Shown: piece after piece, positions 7,934-15,605 of the stretch
Position numbering within the stretch: position 1 is the stretch's first letter
Layout of the letters: the number at the start of each line of letters is the position of its first letter
Assembly (NCBI GenBank): GCA_947454105.1
Contig: CANGIP010000018.1
Coordinates: forward strand, 1-40,245
Origin: Actinomycetota bacterium
GTDB lineage: Bacteria > Actinomycetota > Acidimicrobiia > Acidimicrobiales > Ilumatobacteraceae
DNA length: 40,245 nt
Direction of reading: 5' to 3'
The notes under the pieces: model-generated
Database searches by the model: none
What the model was told of the DNA's origin: nothing
Seen by the model: only the letters and a program-made list of their open reading frames with translations
Translations under genes and position numbers: made by a program

Positions 7934-9423
7934 TACAAACGTTCCTTTAATGCGCGAGCCAAACGAACTGCCAATGCCACAATTGTCAACGTCGGATTTG
8001 AGAATCCGGCTGCTGGAAACGCCGATCCCCCAACTGCATACAAGTTGTCAATCGCATGACATTTGAGATTGGCGTCAACAACTCCATGATCGGGGCTGTC
8101 GTGCATCCGCGCACCGCCAAGGTGATGCCCGCCACCTTCCATAGTCACAAACTCGGCGGGGTCACCAAATGTCACCGGACCAAAACCAGCCTTCATCAAT
8201 TCTTTGGCTACTAATTCAAGTGAAGTTTTAATGTCTACAACATCTTGATCATTCACGCGCCAATCCAAGCGAGCTCGCTTTGATCCCAAATCATCCTTAG
8301 CCGAGATCAACGAGATACGACTCTCGGCATTCCAACGCTGCTCAGTGCGCGCGTACAAGCCAATGACATGTGATGACTTGCTTTTCAACGCTGATGGTCG
8401 CGACGATTCCCATAACTTTCGCAACGCTTCTCCATGAAGTGACTCTTCTGGAATCGATTCAAGAGGTTCCATCGTGAATGACGTATTAATCATTCCTCGT
8501 TCGGCGGCGAATTCTTCGTTGAGACCCAAGCCAATTTTGAACTGTGTTTTGTCAATATCGAGAGGGTAATCGGTAAAGCCAACTAAGTCTTCTGGTGTGT
8601 GATCGCCGCACAACACTGCACCAACAGCACCATGGGGATGCTCAAGAAAGCCTCGACCCAAAGTGTCGCTTTGACGTAGGCCCTTTACATCGCTGGCGGC
8701 AACCAGCAATTGACGAGTGTTTTCAATGCCACCGCACGCCAAAACAAAACAATCAGCCGTTATTTCAAAATCAACTCCAAGGTCATTCTTGATATGAAGT
8801 TTGCGAGCCGACGTAATGCCATCAACTTCTTCAAACGAAAAGCCTTGGCAATTCGCCCCAAAGTAAATCGGCACTGCAGAATCCTGCAATCGAGGGCGGT
8901 AATAGCCACCGAAACGAAGTTCTTTGGGGAATCGCCACACCGGCGTCGCCAGAATGTCGTTACTCGGTATCAAATTCTTCGCGCTGAGCCCGCCGAGCAA
9001 TTCATTGGCGTCAAACACATCACGGCCAAGCGTGCAAATTTCTAAGGCATCTTGATAGTCGTCTTCAAGGTCGGCTCGTGTGAATGGCCAACCTTCGCCG
9101 AGATCATTCGTGCGAGGTTCAAAGACATTCTCTTCGATACGTCGGCACCAACCAACCCAGTGATTCGTCGTGCCTCCGAAATACCGCAATCGCCAAACAT
9201 CAAGATCGGGATAGGTGAATCCGGGACCTGCGGAGACTTCGCCTTTGTAGCGGTCTTGAGATAACTCGGTGTAGTCGCGATATCCACCTTCAAGAATGAC
9301 AACTGATAGGCCGGACTTTTCTAATTCCAGGGCCAGAGTGATCCCCGCAGCACCGGCACCAATCACCGCAACATCGCAGCGCGGCAACTCTTTACGATTT
9401 GACTTGGCGAGATCAATAAACAC
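7933..9423 (-). CDS. GMC-family FAD-dependent oxidoreductase
   Basis: 496 residues. The dinucleotide fold is DVAVIGAGAAGITLALELE (about 17-35) followed by VVILEGG; a second FAD-contact segment is RLRYFGGTTNHWVGW (about 79-93). The C-terminal GMC domain contains HHLGGARMHDS and AVGGSAFPAAGFSNPTLTIVALA, where the paired His and the SNPT Asn are catalytic and FAD contacts. Such enzymes oxidise alcohols or sugars. No export signal is present in this subunit, while the next gene encodes a Tat lipoprotein that overlaps its stop codon, the arrangement of two- or three-subunit membrane dehydrogenases. The GTG start is preceded by TATGAA eight bases upstream. No cytochrome subunit is nearby, so the electron acceptor is unknown. 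Confidence 0.86.
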   Translation of the reverse strand: MFIDLAKSNRKELPRCDVAVIGAGAAGITLALELEKSGLSVVILEGGYRDYTELSQDRYKGEVSAGPGFTYPDLDVWRLRYFGGTTNHWVGWCRRIEENVFEPRTNDLGEGWPFTRADLEDDYQDALEICTLGRDVFDANELLGGLSAKNLIPSNDILATPVWRFPKELRFGGYYRPRLQDSAVPIYFGANCQGFSFEEVDGITSARKLHIKNDLGVDFEITADCFVLACGGIENTRQLLVAASDVKGLRQSDTLGRGFLEHPHGAVGAVLCGDHTPEDLVGFTDYPLDIDKTQFKIGLGLNEEFAAERGMINTSFTMEPLESIPEESLHGEALRKLWESSRPSALKSKSSHVIGLYARTEQRWNAESRISLISAKDDLGSKRARLDWRVNDQDVVDIKTSLELVAKELMKAGFGPVTFGDPAEFVTMEGGGHHLGGARMHDSPDHGVVDANLKCHAIDNLYAVGGSAFPAAGFSNPTLTIVALAVRLARALKERL

Positions 9424-9494
9424 TTCCGTTATTCATAACAGCATCAAGCAAGCAATCAAAATTTAAGAACTGCCTTTTGATCCATGCCAACGAT

Positions 9495-9500
9495 TACCGT
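9495..9500 (+). promoter_or_regulatory. -10 box of a leaderless promoter (DDAH-type gene)
   Basis: TACCGT lies seven bases before ATG 9508, the spacing expected if transcription starts on the start codon. No Shine-Dalgarno sequence is present. This decides for ATG 9508 over the in-frame ATG 9484. Confidence 0.6.
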
Positions 9501-9507
9501 TAGAGCG

Positions 9508-10275
9508 ATGGTCCACCAACCTACTGCTCTCATTCGTCGTCCCAGCCCACGACTCGACGAAGGTCTCGTGACCCATATTGAAAGAACTCCAGTCGACTAC
9601 GAACTCGCCCTCAAACAATGGGCCAACTACGTCGAAGCTTTGCGACTCTGCAAGTGGAAGATCGTTGAAATTCCGGCCGCTGACGATTGCCCCGACAGCG
9701 TGTTTGTTGAAGATGCCGTCGTGATGTACAAAGGCACGGCCATCATCACCCGACCTGGAAGCGACTCGCGCAAACCCGAGATTATTGGCGTAGAAAAGGT
9801 AGTTGCCGAACTCGGTCATTCAGTAGTACGTATCACCGAGCCAGGAACCCTTGATGGTGGCGATGTTCTCAAAGTTGATGACACCATTTATGTGGGTCTT
9901 GGCGGTCGCACCAACGCCGAAGGAATCGCTCAATTCGCTGCAATTGTTCAACCGCTTGGCGCACAGGTTGTCACCGTGCCGATCACTAAGGTTTTGCATC
10001 TCAAGTCGGCTGTTACCGCGTTGCCTTCTGGCGAAATCATTGGATTTGAAGAATTCGTTGATGACCCCAGCATTTTCCCTGACTTCATCGCAGTTCCTGA
10101 AGAGTCAGGTTCGCATGTTGTCATCGTCGGAGAAAAGCGATTGTTGATGGCAGCCGATGCCCCCGAGACTGCCGAGACTTTGCGCGATATGGGTTACTTC
10201 GTGATCGAGGTCGACATCAGCGAGTTCATCAAACTCGAAGGCTGCGTTACTTGCTTGTCGGTGCGTATCCGCTGA
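9508..10275 (+). CDS. Dimethylargininase / amidinotransferase-superfamily hydrolase (DDAH-like)
   Basis: 255 residues from ATG 9508, beginning TALIRRPSPRL as DDAH proteins typically do. Residues of the guanidine-modifying fold are visible: DSVFVEDA (Glu68/Asp69), the LDGGD turn at 115-119, His154 in KVLHLKS, and the C-terminal GCVTCLSV with nucleophile Cys249. Family members hydrolyse N-omega-methylated arginines to citrulline and methylamines; related enzymes act on other guanidines, so the exact substrate is not certain. It acts in the cytoplasm, there being no signal peptide. The 3' end overlaps the convergent Rieske-oxygenase-like gene by 29 bases. An alternative ATG at 9484 would add eight residues with no domain support. 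Confidence 0.85.
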   Translation: MVHQPTALIRRPSPRLDEGLVTHIERTPVDYELALKQWANYVEALRLCKWKIVEIPAADDCPDSVFVEDAVVMYKGTAIITRPGSDSRKPEIIGVEKVVAELGHSVVRITEPGTLDGGDVLKVDDTIYVGLGGRTNAEGIAQFAAIVQPLGAQVVTVPITKVLHLKSAVTALPSGEIIGFEEFVDDPSIFPDFIAVPEESGSHVVIVGEKRLLMAADAPETAETLRDMGYFVIEVDISEFIKLEGCVTCLSVRIR

Positions 10276-11134
10276 CTTCACCAAGTTCGCGAATCATGTC
10301 GTGGAAGACCAATAAGGGTTCTTCCCACTTGGGGCTCAGAAGTCCTTCTGAATAAACACCCGACTCAAGATTTCTTTGTACGGCTTCGCAAATCCGCACG
10401 TCTTCTTCTGCGACCGTTTCATTCATGGAATGAATTCGCTCCAAATCGGATGCACCAGGTTCGAAGAAGTACTCAAAGTACAAATCAATTTCGTTGTGAC
10501 CACGCGGCAACCATCTCTCGACGGCCCAACCACCAGGAACCACGTTGAATGCAAAAGTTGGGTACAGCCAACCGAACATGCCAAAGACACTGTCGCCACG
10601 TGGCGGCATGACATGGACATTCCAGCGACGATCATCGCCCAAGATCACCGAATAATTTGACGCATCGGCATCGCGGGCCATTTCGGGGTGTACTGAGGGA
10701 ACGTGATAGCCCTCGAGAAAATTATCGGCGTAAGTTTTCCAGTTGCACTTCACCCGACGAATCGTTCGCGAATGAAAGACCAACTTCTCTAAGGGAAGAT
10801 CTATGAGTGCAGTCGGAAATTGATCAAGCCAATCAATGAGTGAACAGTTGCTGGTATCAAGAGCGATAAAAACCATTCCGCGAAATGTGTCAACAAGTAC
10901 GGCCTCGCGCGTTCCTCCGCTCAGCAAAGCAGTGGCTACGAGAGTCGTCGAAGACGATCGAACAATCTCGATGGCAATCTCGGCCACCGATTCATGCAAA
11001 ACATCACCGACAAGTGGGATGTCGCTGTCGTAGCCAACATGAACCCATGAATCACCAAAAACTGATTGGCGTTCACTTTCATAAACTTCTGGGTTGATAT
11101 ACCAATCGGCGGTCAACGTGGAATTGGTACTCAC
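10247..11134 (-). CDS. Rieske-oxygenase alpha-subunit-like protein lacking the Rieske [2Fe-2S] centre
   Basis: 295 residues. The N-terminus (about 11-44, WYINPEVYESERQSVFG followed by DSWVHVGYDSDIPLVGD) is the standard entry of aromatic ring-hydroxylating oxygenase alpha subunits, and the C-terminal catalytic domain is intact: NFLEGYHVPSVHP supplies iron ligands His144 and His149 and bridging Glu141, and EEDVRICEAVQ supplies Asp245. Between them the CxH...CxxH cluster motif is absent. Only three Cys exist (97, 130, 249) and none is in such a motif; the chain passes from EIAIEIVRSSSTTLVA straight to EAVLVDTFRGMVFIALD. Normal alpha subunits are 350-450 residues. The frame is open throughout, so this is not a simple frameshift. 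GTG 11134 follows a TAGTGT box by six bases. Confidence 0.78.
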   Translation of the reverse strand: MSTNSTLTADWYINPEVYESERQSVFGDSWVHVGYDSDIPLVGDVLHESVAEIAIEIVRSSSTTLVATALLSGGTREAVLVDTFRGMVFIALDTSNCSLIDWLDQFPTALIDLPLEKLVFHSRTIRRVKCNWKTYADNFLEGYHVPSVHPEMARDADASNYSVILGDDRRWNVHVMPPRGDSVFGMFGWLYPTFAFNVVPGGWAVERWLPRGHNEIDLYFEYFFEPGASDLERIHSMNETVAEEDVRICEAVQRNLESGVYSEGLLSPKWEEPLLVFHDMIRELGEVSGYAPTSK

Positions 11135-11140
11135 GCTTCA

Positions 11141-11146
11141 ACACTA
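11141..11146 (-). promoter_or_regulatory. -10 box inside the crotonase stop region, driving the Rieske-less gene
   Basis: Read on the minus strand, TAGTGT (11146-11141) is six bases before GTG 11134 and overlaps the TAG stop of the crotonase gene. The geometry fits a leaderless internal promoter, so the last gene may be expressed separately. Confidence 0.4.
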
Positions 11147-11923
11147 CTTGCGTTGGGCCAGGTACCTAGCCGTCGCGTCACGACTTTCTGGGTCCCGCAT
11201 GGCATAAACCAGCATGTCAGCATCGCCAGCGCTGCGACCGGTGCCGGCAATCTCTTCCATCACTGCGTTGACCTGTTGTTTTGTCGAATGAAGCGAATAC
11301 AGAGTTTTCGAAGCAAGATTTTCTGCTAAATCAGTCACAATGGCCTCTAAATCGCCCGAAGCGACGACTCGATTGATGAAACCAATCGATTTTGCCTCAT
11401 CTGCTCCAAATGGACGACAGGTCAACACCAATTCTTTAGTGAGAGCCGGACCGATTTCTCGCACCAAACGAGGGATACCGCCCCATGCCAACGGGATACC
11501 TAAATCAACCTCAGGAATGATGAAGGTGGTCTCGGTCGTCGCAACACGTAGGTCACATGCACCCACGAACACCACTCCACCACCAACGCAATGACCATGA
11601 ACTGCGGCAATCGTTATCTGTGGGACATCGGTCAAAGCGTCGGTTGCGAGTCGACCAAGATCAGCAGCCTGTCGAGGAGACTCACCAGCGCTTGCCGAAG
11701 AAAAATCGGTGAGATCAAACCCAGCCGAAAATGACCGTCCAGCACCCGAAAGAATGATCACGCGAATGTCTTCACGAAGTTTGAGCCACGCACCAAGTTG
11801 AACAATCTCGCTCATCAACTGTCGTGAGAGAGCGTTGAGTTTCTCTGGTCGATTGAGAGTGACCCGACCAATGCGGCCGTCAACTTCGACCTTCAACGTT
11901 TCGAAGTGCGGTTGTTCAATCAT
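11144..11923 (-). CDS. Enoyl-CoA hydratase/isomerase (crotonase) family protein
   Basis: 259 residues with the crotonase fold: RVTLNRPEKLNALS (about 19-32), GRSFSAGFDLTDF (first oxyanion-hole segment), HGHCVGGGVVFVGACDL (second oxyanion-hole Gly) and TFIIPEVDLGIPLAWGG. The glutamate of PEVDLG corresponds to catalytic Glu164 of rat hydratase, but the position of Glu144 (GGGCE in hydratases) is occupied by Val. A plain syn-hydration is therefore doubtful; isomerase, hydrolase or lyase activity on an acyl-CoA is more likely. The ATG overlaps the stop of the wall-hydrolase gene by one base (TGATG). It acts in the cytoplasm, possibly in aromatic or fatty-acid breakdown together with the neighbouring oxygenases. 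Confidence 0.83.
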   Translation of the reverse strand: MIEQPHFETLKVEVDGRIGRVTLNRPEKLNALSRQLMSEIVQLGAWLKLREDIRVIILSGAGRSFSAGFDLTDFSSASAGESPRQAADLGRLATDALTDVPQITIAAVHGHCVGGGVVFVGACDLRVATTETTFIIPEVDLGIPLAWGGIPRLVREIGPALTKELVLTCRPFGADEAKSIGFINRVVASGDLEAIVTDLAENLASKTLYSLHSTKQQVNAVMEEIAGTGRSAGDADMLVYAMRDPESRDATARYLAQRK

Positions 11924-12843
11924 CAGAGAACTCGACGAACCGCTTGGATTCTGTCGACACTGGGCAAAGAAGAGATACGAACCGAGCCACCGGTGTACGG
12001 AGCTTCAATCCACTGGGTGGCACTAATTGCGATACCAACGTGGCTGATTTGCGCTTGGTTCTTTGTCGAGTAAGTGAATACTAAGTCACCTGCTTGTACA
12101 CCGGTCGAGCGCCAGTCAATTGCGCTTCCTACTTTTGACTGAGCCAAGCTTTGGTGTGGCAATGAAACTTTGACTTGGGCATAGGCCGCAAGCGTGAGAC
12201 CTGAACAGTCGTATGACGTCGGACCCGCCATACCAAATGCGTACGGCTTACCGACTTGGGCCTTCACGAAATCGAGAACAACTTGCAGTCGCGACGGGGC
12301 CGCCGGGGTGGAAGTAGGTGACGTTGCCACTGTTGCATTAGCGCCTTTGGGCAATTTCACAATCTGGCCTGGCAAAATCACACTGCTCTTGGTGAAACCG
12401 TTCACGGCCAAGAACGCCGCAAATGTAACTTTGGCCTTGGACGCAATACCGCTCAACGAGTCGTTCTTCACAACGGTATAGGTTGCACCACTTGCGACAT
12501 TTTGCACTGCGGCCGCAGCAACATTATTCGATGAGGCAGCTACCACTACTGCTGCATCTGGAAGAACAATCACTTGGCCGGGCAAGATCACGCTGGTGGC
12601 TTTAAAGCCATTAACAGCGAGCAAATCATTGAACTTCACTTTTGCTTTACTGGCAATACCAGTCAACGAATCGTTCTTTGCAACAACGTAGGTCAATCCA
12701 GTTGTTGCAGTTGCTGAGGAAGAACTTGATGTCTTTTTATTCGAATCTGCAAGGGCACTCGGAACGCCAACAACGCCAAGCATGATTGCCGAGCACAATG
12801 ACACTGCAAGTGTCTTGCTCATGATTTTCATGCTTCGCTTCAC
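11923..12843 (-). CDS. Secreted cell-wall hydrolase: two LysM domains plus NlpC/P60 endopeptidase
   Basis: 306 residues. A basic N-terminus and hydrophobic stretch ending PSALA-DS form a Sec signal peptide. Two LysM repeats follow, at about 50-95 (YVVAKNDSLTGIASKAKV ... VILPGQVIVLP) and 120-165 (YTVVKNDSLSGIASKAKV ... VILPGQIVKLP), which bind peptidoglycan. The C-terminal NlpC/P60 domain has YDCSGL with the catalytic Cys and ISHVGIAI with the catalytic His; it cleaves stem-peptide bonds, usually gamma-D-Glu to diamino acid. The linkers are Ser/Thr/Ala-rich. GTG 12843 is the outermost start; ATG 12831 and ATG 12822 are equally acceptable and keep the signal peptide. The gene is translationally linked to a crotonase, an odd partner. 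Confidence 0.9.
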   Translation of the reverse strand: MKRSMKIMSKTLAVSLCSAIMLGVVGVPSALADSNKKTSSSSSATATTGLTYVVAKNDSLTGIASKAKVKFNDLLAVNGFKATSVILPGQVIVLPDAAVVVAASSNNVAAAAVQNVASGATYTVVKNDSLSGIASKAKVTFAAFLAVNGFTKSSVILPGQIVKLPKGANATVATSPTSTPAAPSRLQVVLDFVKAQVGKPYAFGMAGPTSYDCSGLTLAAYAQVKVSLPHQSLAQSKVGSAIDWRSTGVQAGDLVFTYSTKNQAQISHVGIAISATQWIEAPYTGGSVRISSLPSVDRIQAVRRVL

Positions 12844-12905
12844 GGGTTTTTGTATCGGACCCGTTCACGAAGAACTTGAATAACTATTTAAAAATCACAC
12901 TCTGA

Positions 12906-12923
12906 GCAGGCTTTATAGCCTGC
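12906..12923 (-). terminator. Weak hairpin after the Rieske oxygenase gene
   Basis: A seven-base perfect stem (GCAGGCT/AGCCTGC) with a four-base loop begins six bases after the oxygenase stop. The T-run on the minus strand comes only about ten bases later, so termination is uncertain. Confidence 0.35.
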
Positions 12924-12929
12924 AGATAA

Positions 12930-14075
12930 CTAGTCGCGAATCTTGCGATCCATGTTTTCGTGATACATCGCGATCTTAAATTCGCGCTCGGAAAGTATCT
13001 GTTCGTTGAAAGCACTCGATTTTTTGGTACGGGTCATTTGGTCGTAGATGCCGATGTCTTCGCCAACGACGCCTTTCAGAACTTCCCAATGCGCCATGGT
13101 CTTTTTGTAATACGACGCATATTCCGGATCGTTCATGTCGCCTGGATAAATGAGCTCCCAACACAAGAACTTCGTGCGGTCGACTCCCAATGGAATGGGC
13201 TGAAAGACCTGAAGATGTTCGGGGTTGCAATTAAACACTGTGTTCGGGAAAACCACATAGTGACAAATTGAATTGCGATGGTGGTCGTATGACTCGCTGC
13301 TCAATTCATCAAGCGATACCGGTCGTGGCACGAAACACATGAAGTTGTCGCCCGTGACATGAAACGAAGCAAAACGAGTTGCCTTGGTGAATTCTGGTGG
13401 AGAATGGTGCAGCTCGGTCACGTGATAGATCTCGTTAAACCCATCAACGATGGCTTTGTAATTGATTGGCACGTCCCACTCAAGAACTTCATGCAAAATC
13501 ATGTCTTCCATCTTGAAAGCACCAAGATCGTTCGAGATGTCAGGGCCGATTGACTCAAGCAACGGCACTGCTTTGTCTGGTCCAGCCAAGTTGATCCAGA
13601 CCCATCCGCCCCACTCGCCGACTGCAACGGGGATCGCTCCGATGTCAGTCACGTGATCGGTGCCAAAATCTTCACGCTCTGGAATTCCGACAAGCTTGCC
13701 TTTGGTGTCGTATACCCAACCGTGATACGGGCACGAAAAACGGCGAGCACCGCAACCAGTTTTCTCCGCAACAATTGCGGGTCCACGATGGCGACACACA
13801 TTATGAAATGCTGATAACGATCCATCGGCCTGGCGAACAACCACGATGCATTCATCGTGACCTTCATAAGTGATCCAATCGCCTGAACCCTGCACTTGTT
13901 CGCTGCGTCCAGCAATCATCCAATGACGACCAAGTACGCGCTCGCGTTCAAGTTCAAAACGAGTCGGGTCGCGATACACGCTCGCGTCCATGACGCTTGG
14001 GCCATATTCGGGAAGCGCCTTCACCGACGGACCTAAGCGAGCTGGTAATTCTCCTCGAACTGGAATATGAACCAC
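12930..14075 (-). CDS. Rieske non-heme iron oxygenase, alpha subunit
   Basis: About 381 residues. The Rieske domain is complete: NVCRHRG followed 18 residues after the first ligand His by SCPYHGW, so Cys/His pairs hold the [2Fe-2S] cluster. The catalytic domain has DGFNEIYHVTELHH (two iron-binding His with a bridging Glu) and GEDIGIYDQM with the carboxylate ligand. Enzymes of this class hydroxylate aromatics, N-methyl compounds or sterol-like molecules using electrons from a separate ferredoxin/reductase, none of which is encoded nearby. The frame is open to 14141, but GTG 14075 has GAGG five bases upstream and begins just before the conserved region; the extra upstream residues are hydrophobic and unsupported. 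The substrate is unknown. Confidence 0.88.
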   Translation of the reverse strand: MVHIPVRGELPARLGPSVKALPEYGPSVMDASVYRDPTRFELERERVLGRHWMIAGRSEQVQGSGDWITYEGHDECIVVVRQADGSLSAFHNVCRHRGPAIVAEKTGCGARRFSCPYHGWVYDTKGKLVGIPEREDFGTDHVTDIGAIPVAVGEWGGWVWINLAGPDKAVPLLESIGPDISNDLGAFKMEDMILHEVLEWDVPINYKAIVDGFNEIYHVTELHHSPPEFTKATRFASFHVTGDNFMCFVPRPVSLDELSSESYDHHRNSICHYVVFPNTVFNCNPEHLQVFQPIPLGVDRTKFLCWELIYPGDMNDPEYASYYKKTMAHWEVLKGVVGEDIGIYDQMTRTKKSSAFNEQILSEREFKIAMYHENMDRKIRD

Positions 14076-14163
14076 GGCAACCTCGTTTCCTTGCACTATT
14101 TCTACCAAAAATACCGAGGTGGCGACGACTGCTACAACCATTATCAGAGTGTTATGCCAACAT

Positions 14164-14571
14164 ATGAGGGTGACGTTGTCTAACAGAGTCGTGCGACTTC
14201 ACGGGGTGTACGACGCCACCGGAACAGTCGTCGGAGAAATAGCGTATTTTCTCCGAAGAACCTTCATGAACCAACATTGCTCACTTTGCGATATCACTCA
14301 CTCAACTTTTTCACGCCGCAGTACTTGGGACAGTTGTGTCGCCGAACTCGGACTCGATTTTCACCTTCATCACCGAAACGATGCTCCGGCTTCGGTCACT
14401 GCCACATCGGGATATATGGCGCCCTGTGTTGTCGGCGAATACGAAGATGGTTCACTCAATTTGCTCGTCAATGCCAACGAACTTGCCTCATGTGAGAACT
14501 CCCCCGAACAGTTAATGAAAATCATCACAGAGATTCTTAGCGATAACTCAGAAAGTTCGTCACCCCTATGA
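14164..14571 (+). CDS. Conserved hypothetical protein with CxxC-x-x-TH motif
   Basis: 135 residues from ATG 14164 (an upstream in-frame start at 14119 lacks support). The layout HGVYDATGTVVGEIAYFLRR, then HCSLCDITHSTF, then a basic Trp-containing stretch (RSTWDSCVAEL), then FHLHHRNDA matches a family of small uncharacterised bacterial proteins with a CxLC-[DA]-[IL]-TH centre followed by a downstream HR[DN]E-like site. The Cys pair and His could bind a metal, but no function is known to me. Its TGA stop overlaps the ATG of the F420-type oxidoreductase gene (ATGA), so the two are made together. It is divergent from the Rieske oxygenase gene, with about 90 bases between the starts. Confidence 0.68.
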   Translation: MRVTLSNRVVRLHGVYDATGTVVGEIAYFLRRTFMNQHCSLCDITHSTFSRRSTWDSCVAELGLDFHLHHRNDAPASVTATSGYMAPCVVGEYEDGSLNLLVNANELASCENSPEQLMKIITEILSDNSESSSPL

Positions 14572-15605
14572 GAGTCATTGCTGGCATGGGCGACCGCATT
14601 CCCTTGAATGACATTGGTCGCTACGCCCAACATGTTGAATCCCTCGGTTACGACATTTTGCATATCCCCGAGACAATCCACGACTCAATGGCCGTCGCAC
14701 TATTGGCACTTGAACACACCACCACCTTGAGAGTTCAAACCAGTCTCACTTTGGCATTCCCACGTAGCCCAATGTTGCTCGCGCTTCAATCGTGGGATCT
14801 CTCGCAGATGAGTGGCGGACGTTTCGATCTTGGACTCGCAACTCAGATCAAACAAAACATTGAAGGTCGCTTCGGAATTCCGTGGTCATCACCGATACGC
14901 AAGATGAATGACTATGTCATCGCCGTCAAAACGGCATGGCACAGTTTCGCGACTGGCGAACCATTCATTGTTGATACCGAGCAATACCACATGAATCGTT
15001 TGCAGCCATTTTTCAATCCCGGCCCGCTTCCCCATGATGGCCCGCAATTACTTCTCGGTGGCGTTAATGACAACGCCATTCGACTTGCGGGCGAAGTTGC
15101 CGATTGGTTTGTGACTCACCCCACCAACTCGCATCCGCGATTTTTACGCGACAGGGCATTGCCCCGACTCGCCGAAGGAATCAACGCAGCCAACCGAACT
15201 TCACAAGATGTTCAAGTCGCTATTGCAATTCCATACATCACCGGCCCCGATCAATCAGCCGTCGAGCAAAGTCGCGAATCACAACGAGCAGTATTGGGTT
15301 TCTTGTACTCAACGCCCGCCTATCGACGAACCCTTGAGTTATTTGGCTGGGATGGTCTAGGCGCCCAATTACAGCTGATGACTCGAAGCGGAGATTGGTC
15401 GCAACTCGGACAACTGATGACCGATGAAGTTCTTGATGCCCTCATTCCGTCTGGGACATGGGATGAACTGCCAAATGTCATTAACGATTGGTTTGGCGGA
15501 TTGGTTGATGCCGTACTGATTCAGCCATCCGATAACTACAACGACGAATTTGCCCAACTCATTAGTCGCGTCAAACTGATTGAGTCACGACTCAACGCCG
15601 CGTGA
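14568..15605 (+). CDS. Luciferase-like (LLM) oxidoreductase, F420-dependent TIGR03617-like
   Basis: 345 residues of TIM-barrel type. The start MRVIAGMGDRIPLNDIGRYAQHVESLGY is cut here for length: it resembles F420-dependent LLM proteins, as do TIHDSMAVALLALEHTT, RFDLGLATQIKQNIEGRFG and QLLLGGVNDNAIRLAGEVADWF. This is the pattern of the TIGR03617 group of probable F420-dependent oxidoreductases in actinobacteria. The substrate is unknown. The start ATG overlaps the previous stop by four bases. The 3' end overlaps the convergent EamA transporter gene by 21 bases. No F420 biosynthesis gene is in the window. Confidence 0.82.
   Translation: MRVIAGMGDRIPLNDIGRYAQHVESLGYDILHIPETIHDSMAVALLALEHTTTLRVQTSLTLAFPRSPMLLALQSWDLSQMSGGRFDLGLATQIKQNIEGRFGIPWSSPIRKMNDYVIAVKTAWHSFATGEPFIVDTEQYHMNRLQPFFNPGPLPHDGPQLLLGGVNDNAIRLAGEVADWFVTHPTNSHPRFLRDRALPRLAEGINAANRTSQDVQVAIAIPYITGPDQSAVEQSRESQRAVLGFLYSTPAYRRTLELFGWDGLGAQLQLMTRSGDWSQLGQLMTDEVLDALIPSGTWDELPNVINDWFGGLVDAVLIQPSDNYNDEFAQLISRVKLIESRLNAA

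Noticed and set aside
12841..12929. Possible cyclic-di-AMP (ydaO) riboswitch before the LysM-NlpC/P60 gene
   Set aside because: Such genes often carry ydaO, and an ACGGGT/ACCCGT repeat exists, but the gap between the genes is only 86 bases and the conserved ydaO core is absent.
14076..14141. N-terminal hydrophobic extension of the Rieske oxygenase as a signal peptide
   Set aside because: Alpha subunits are cytoplasmic, and a GTG with a good ribosome site lies just ahead of the conserved region.
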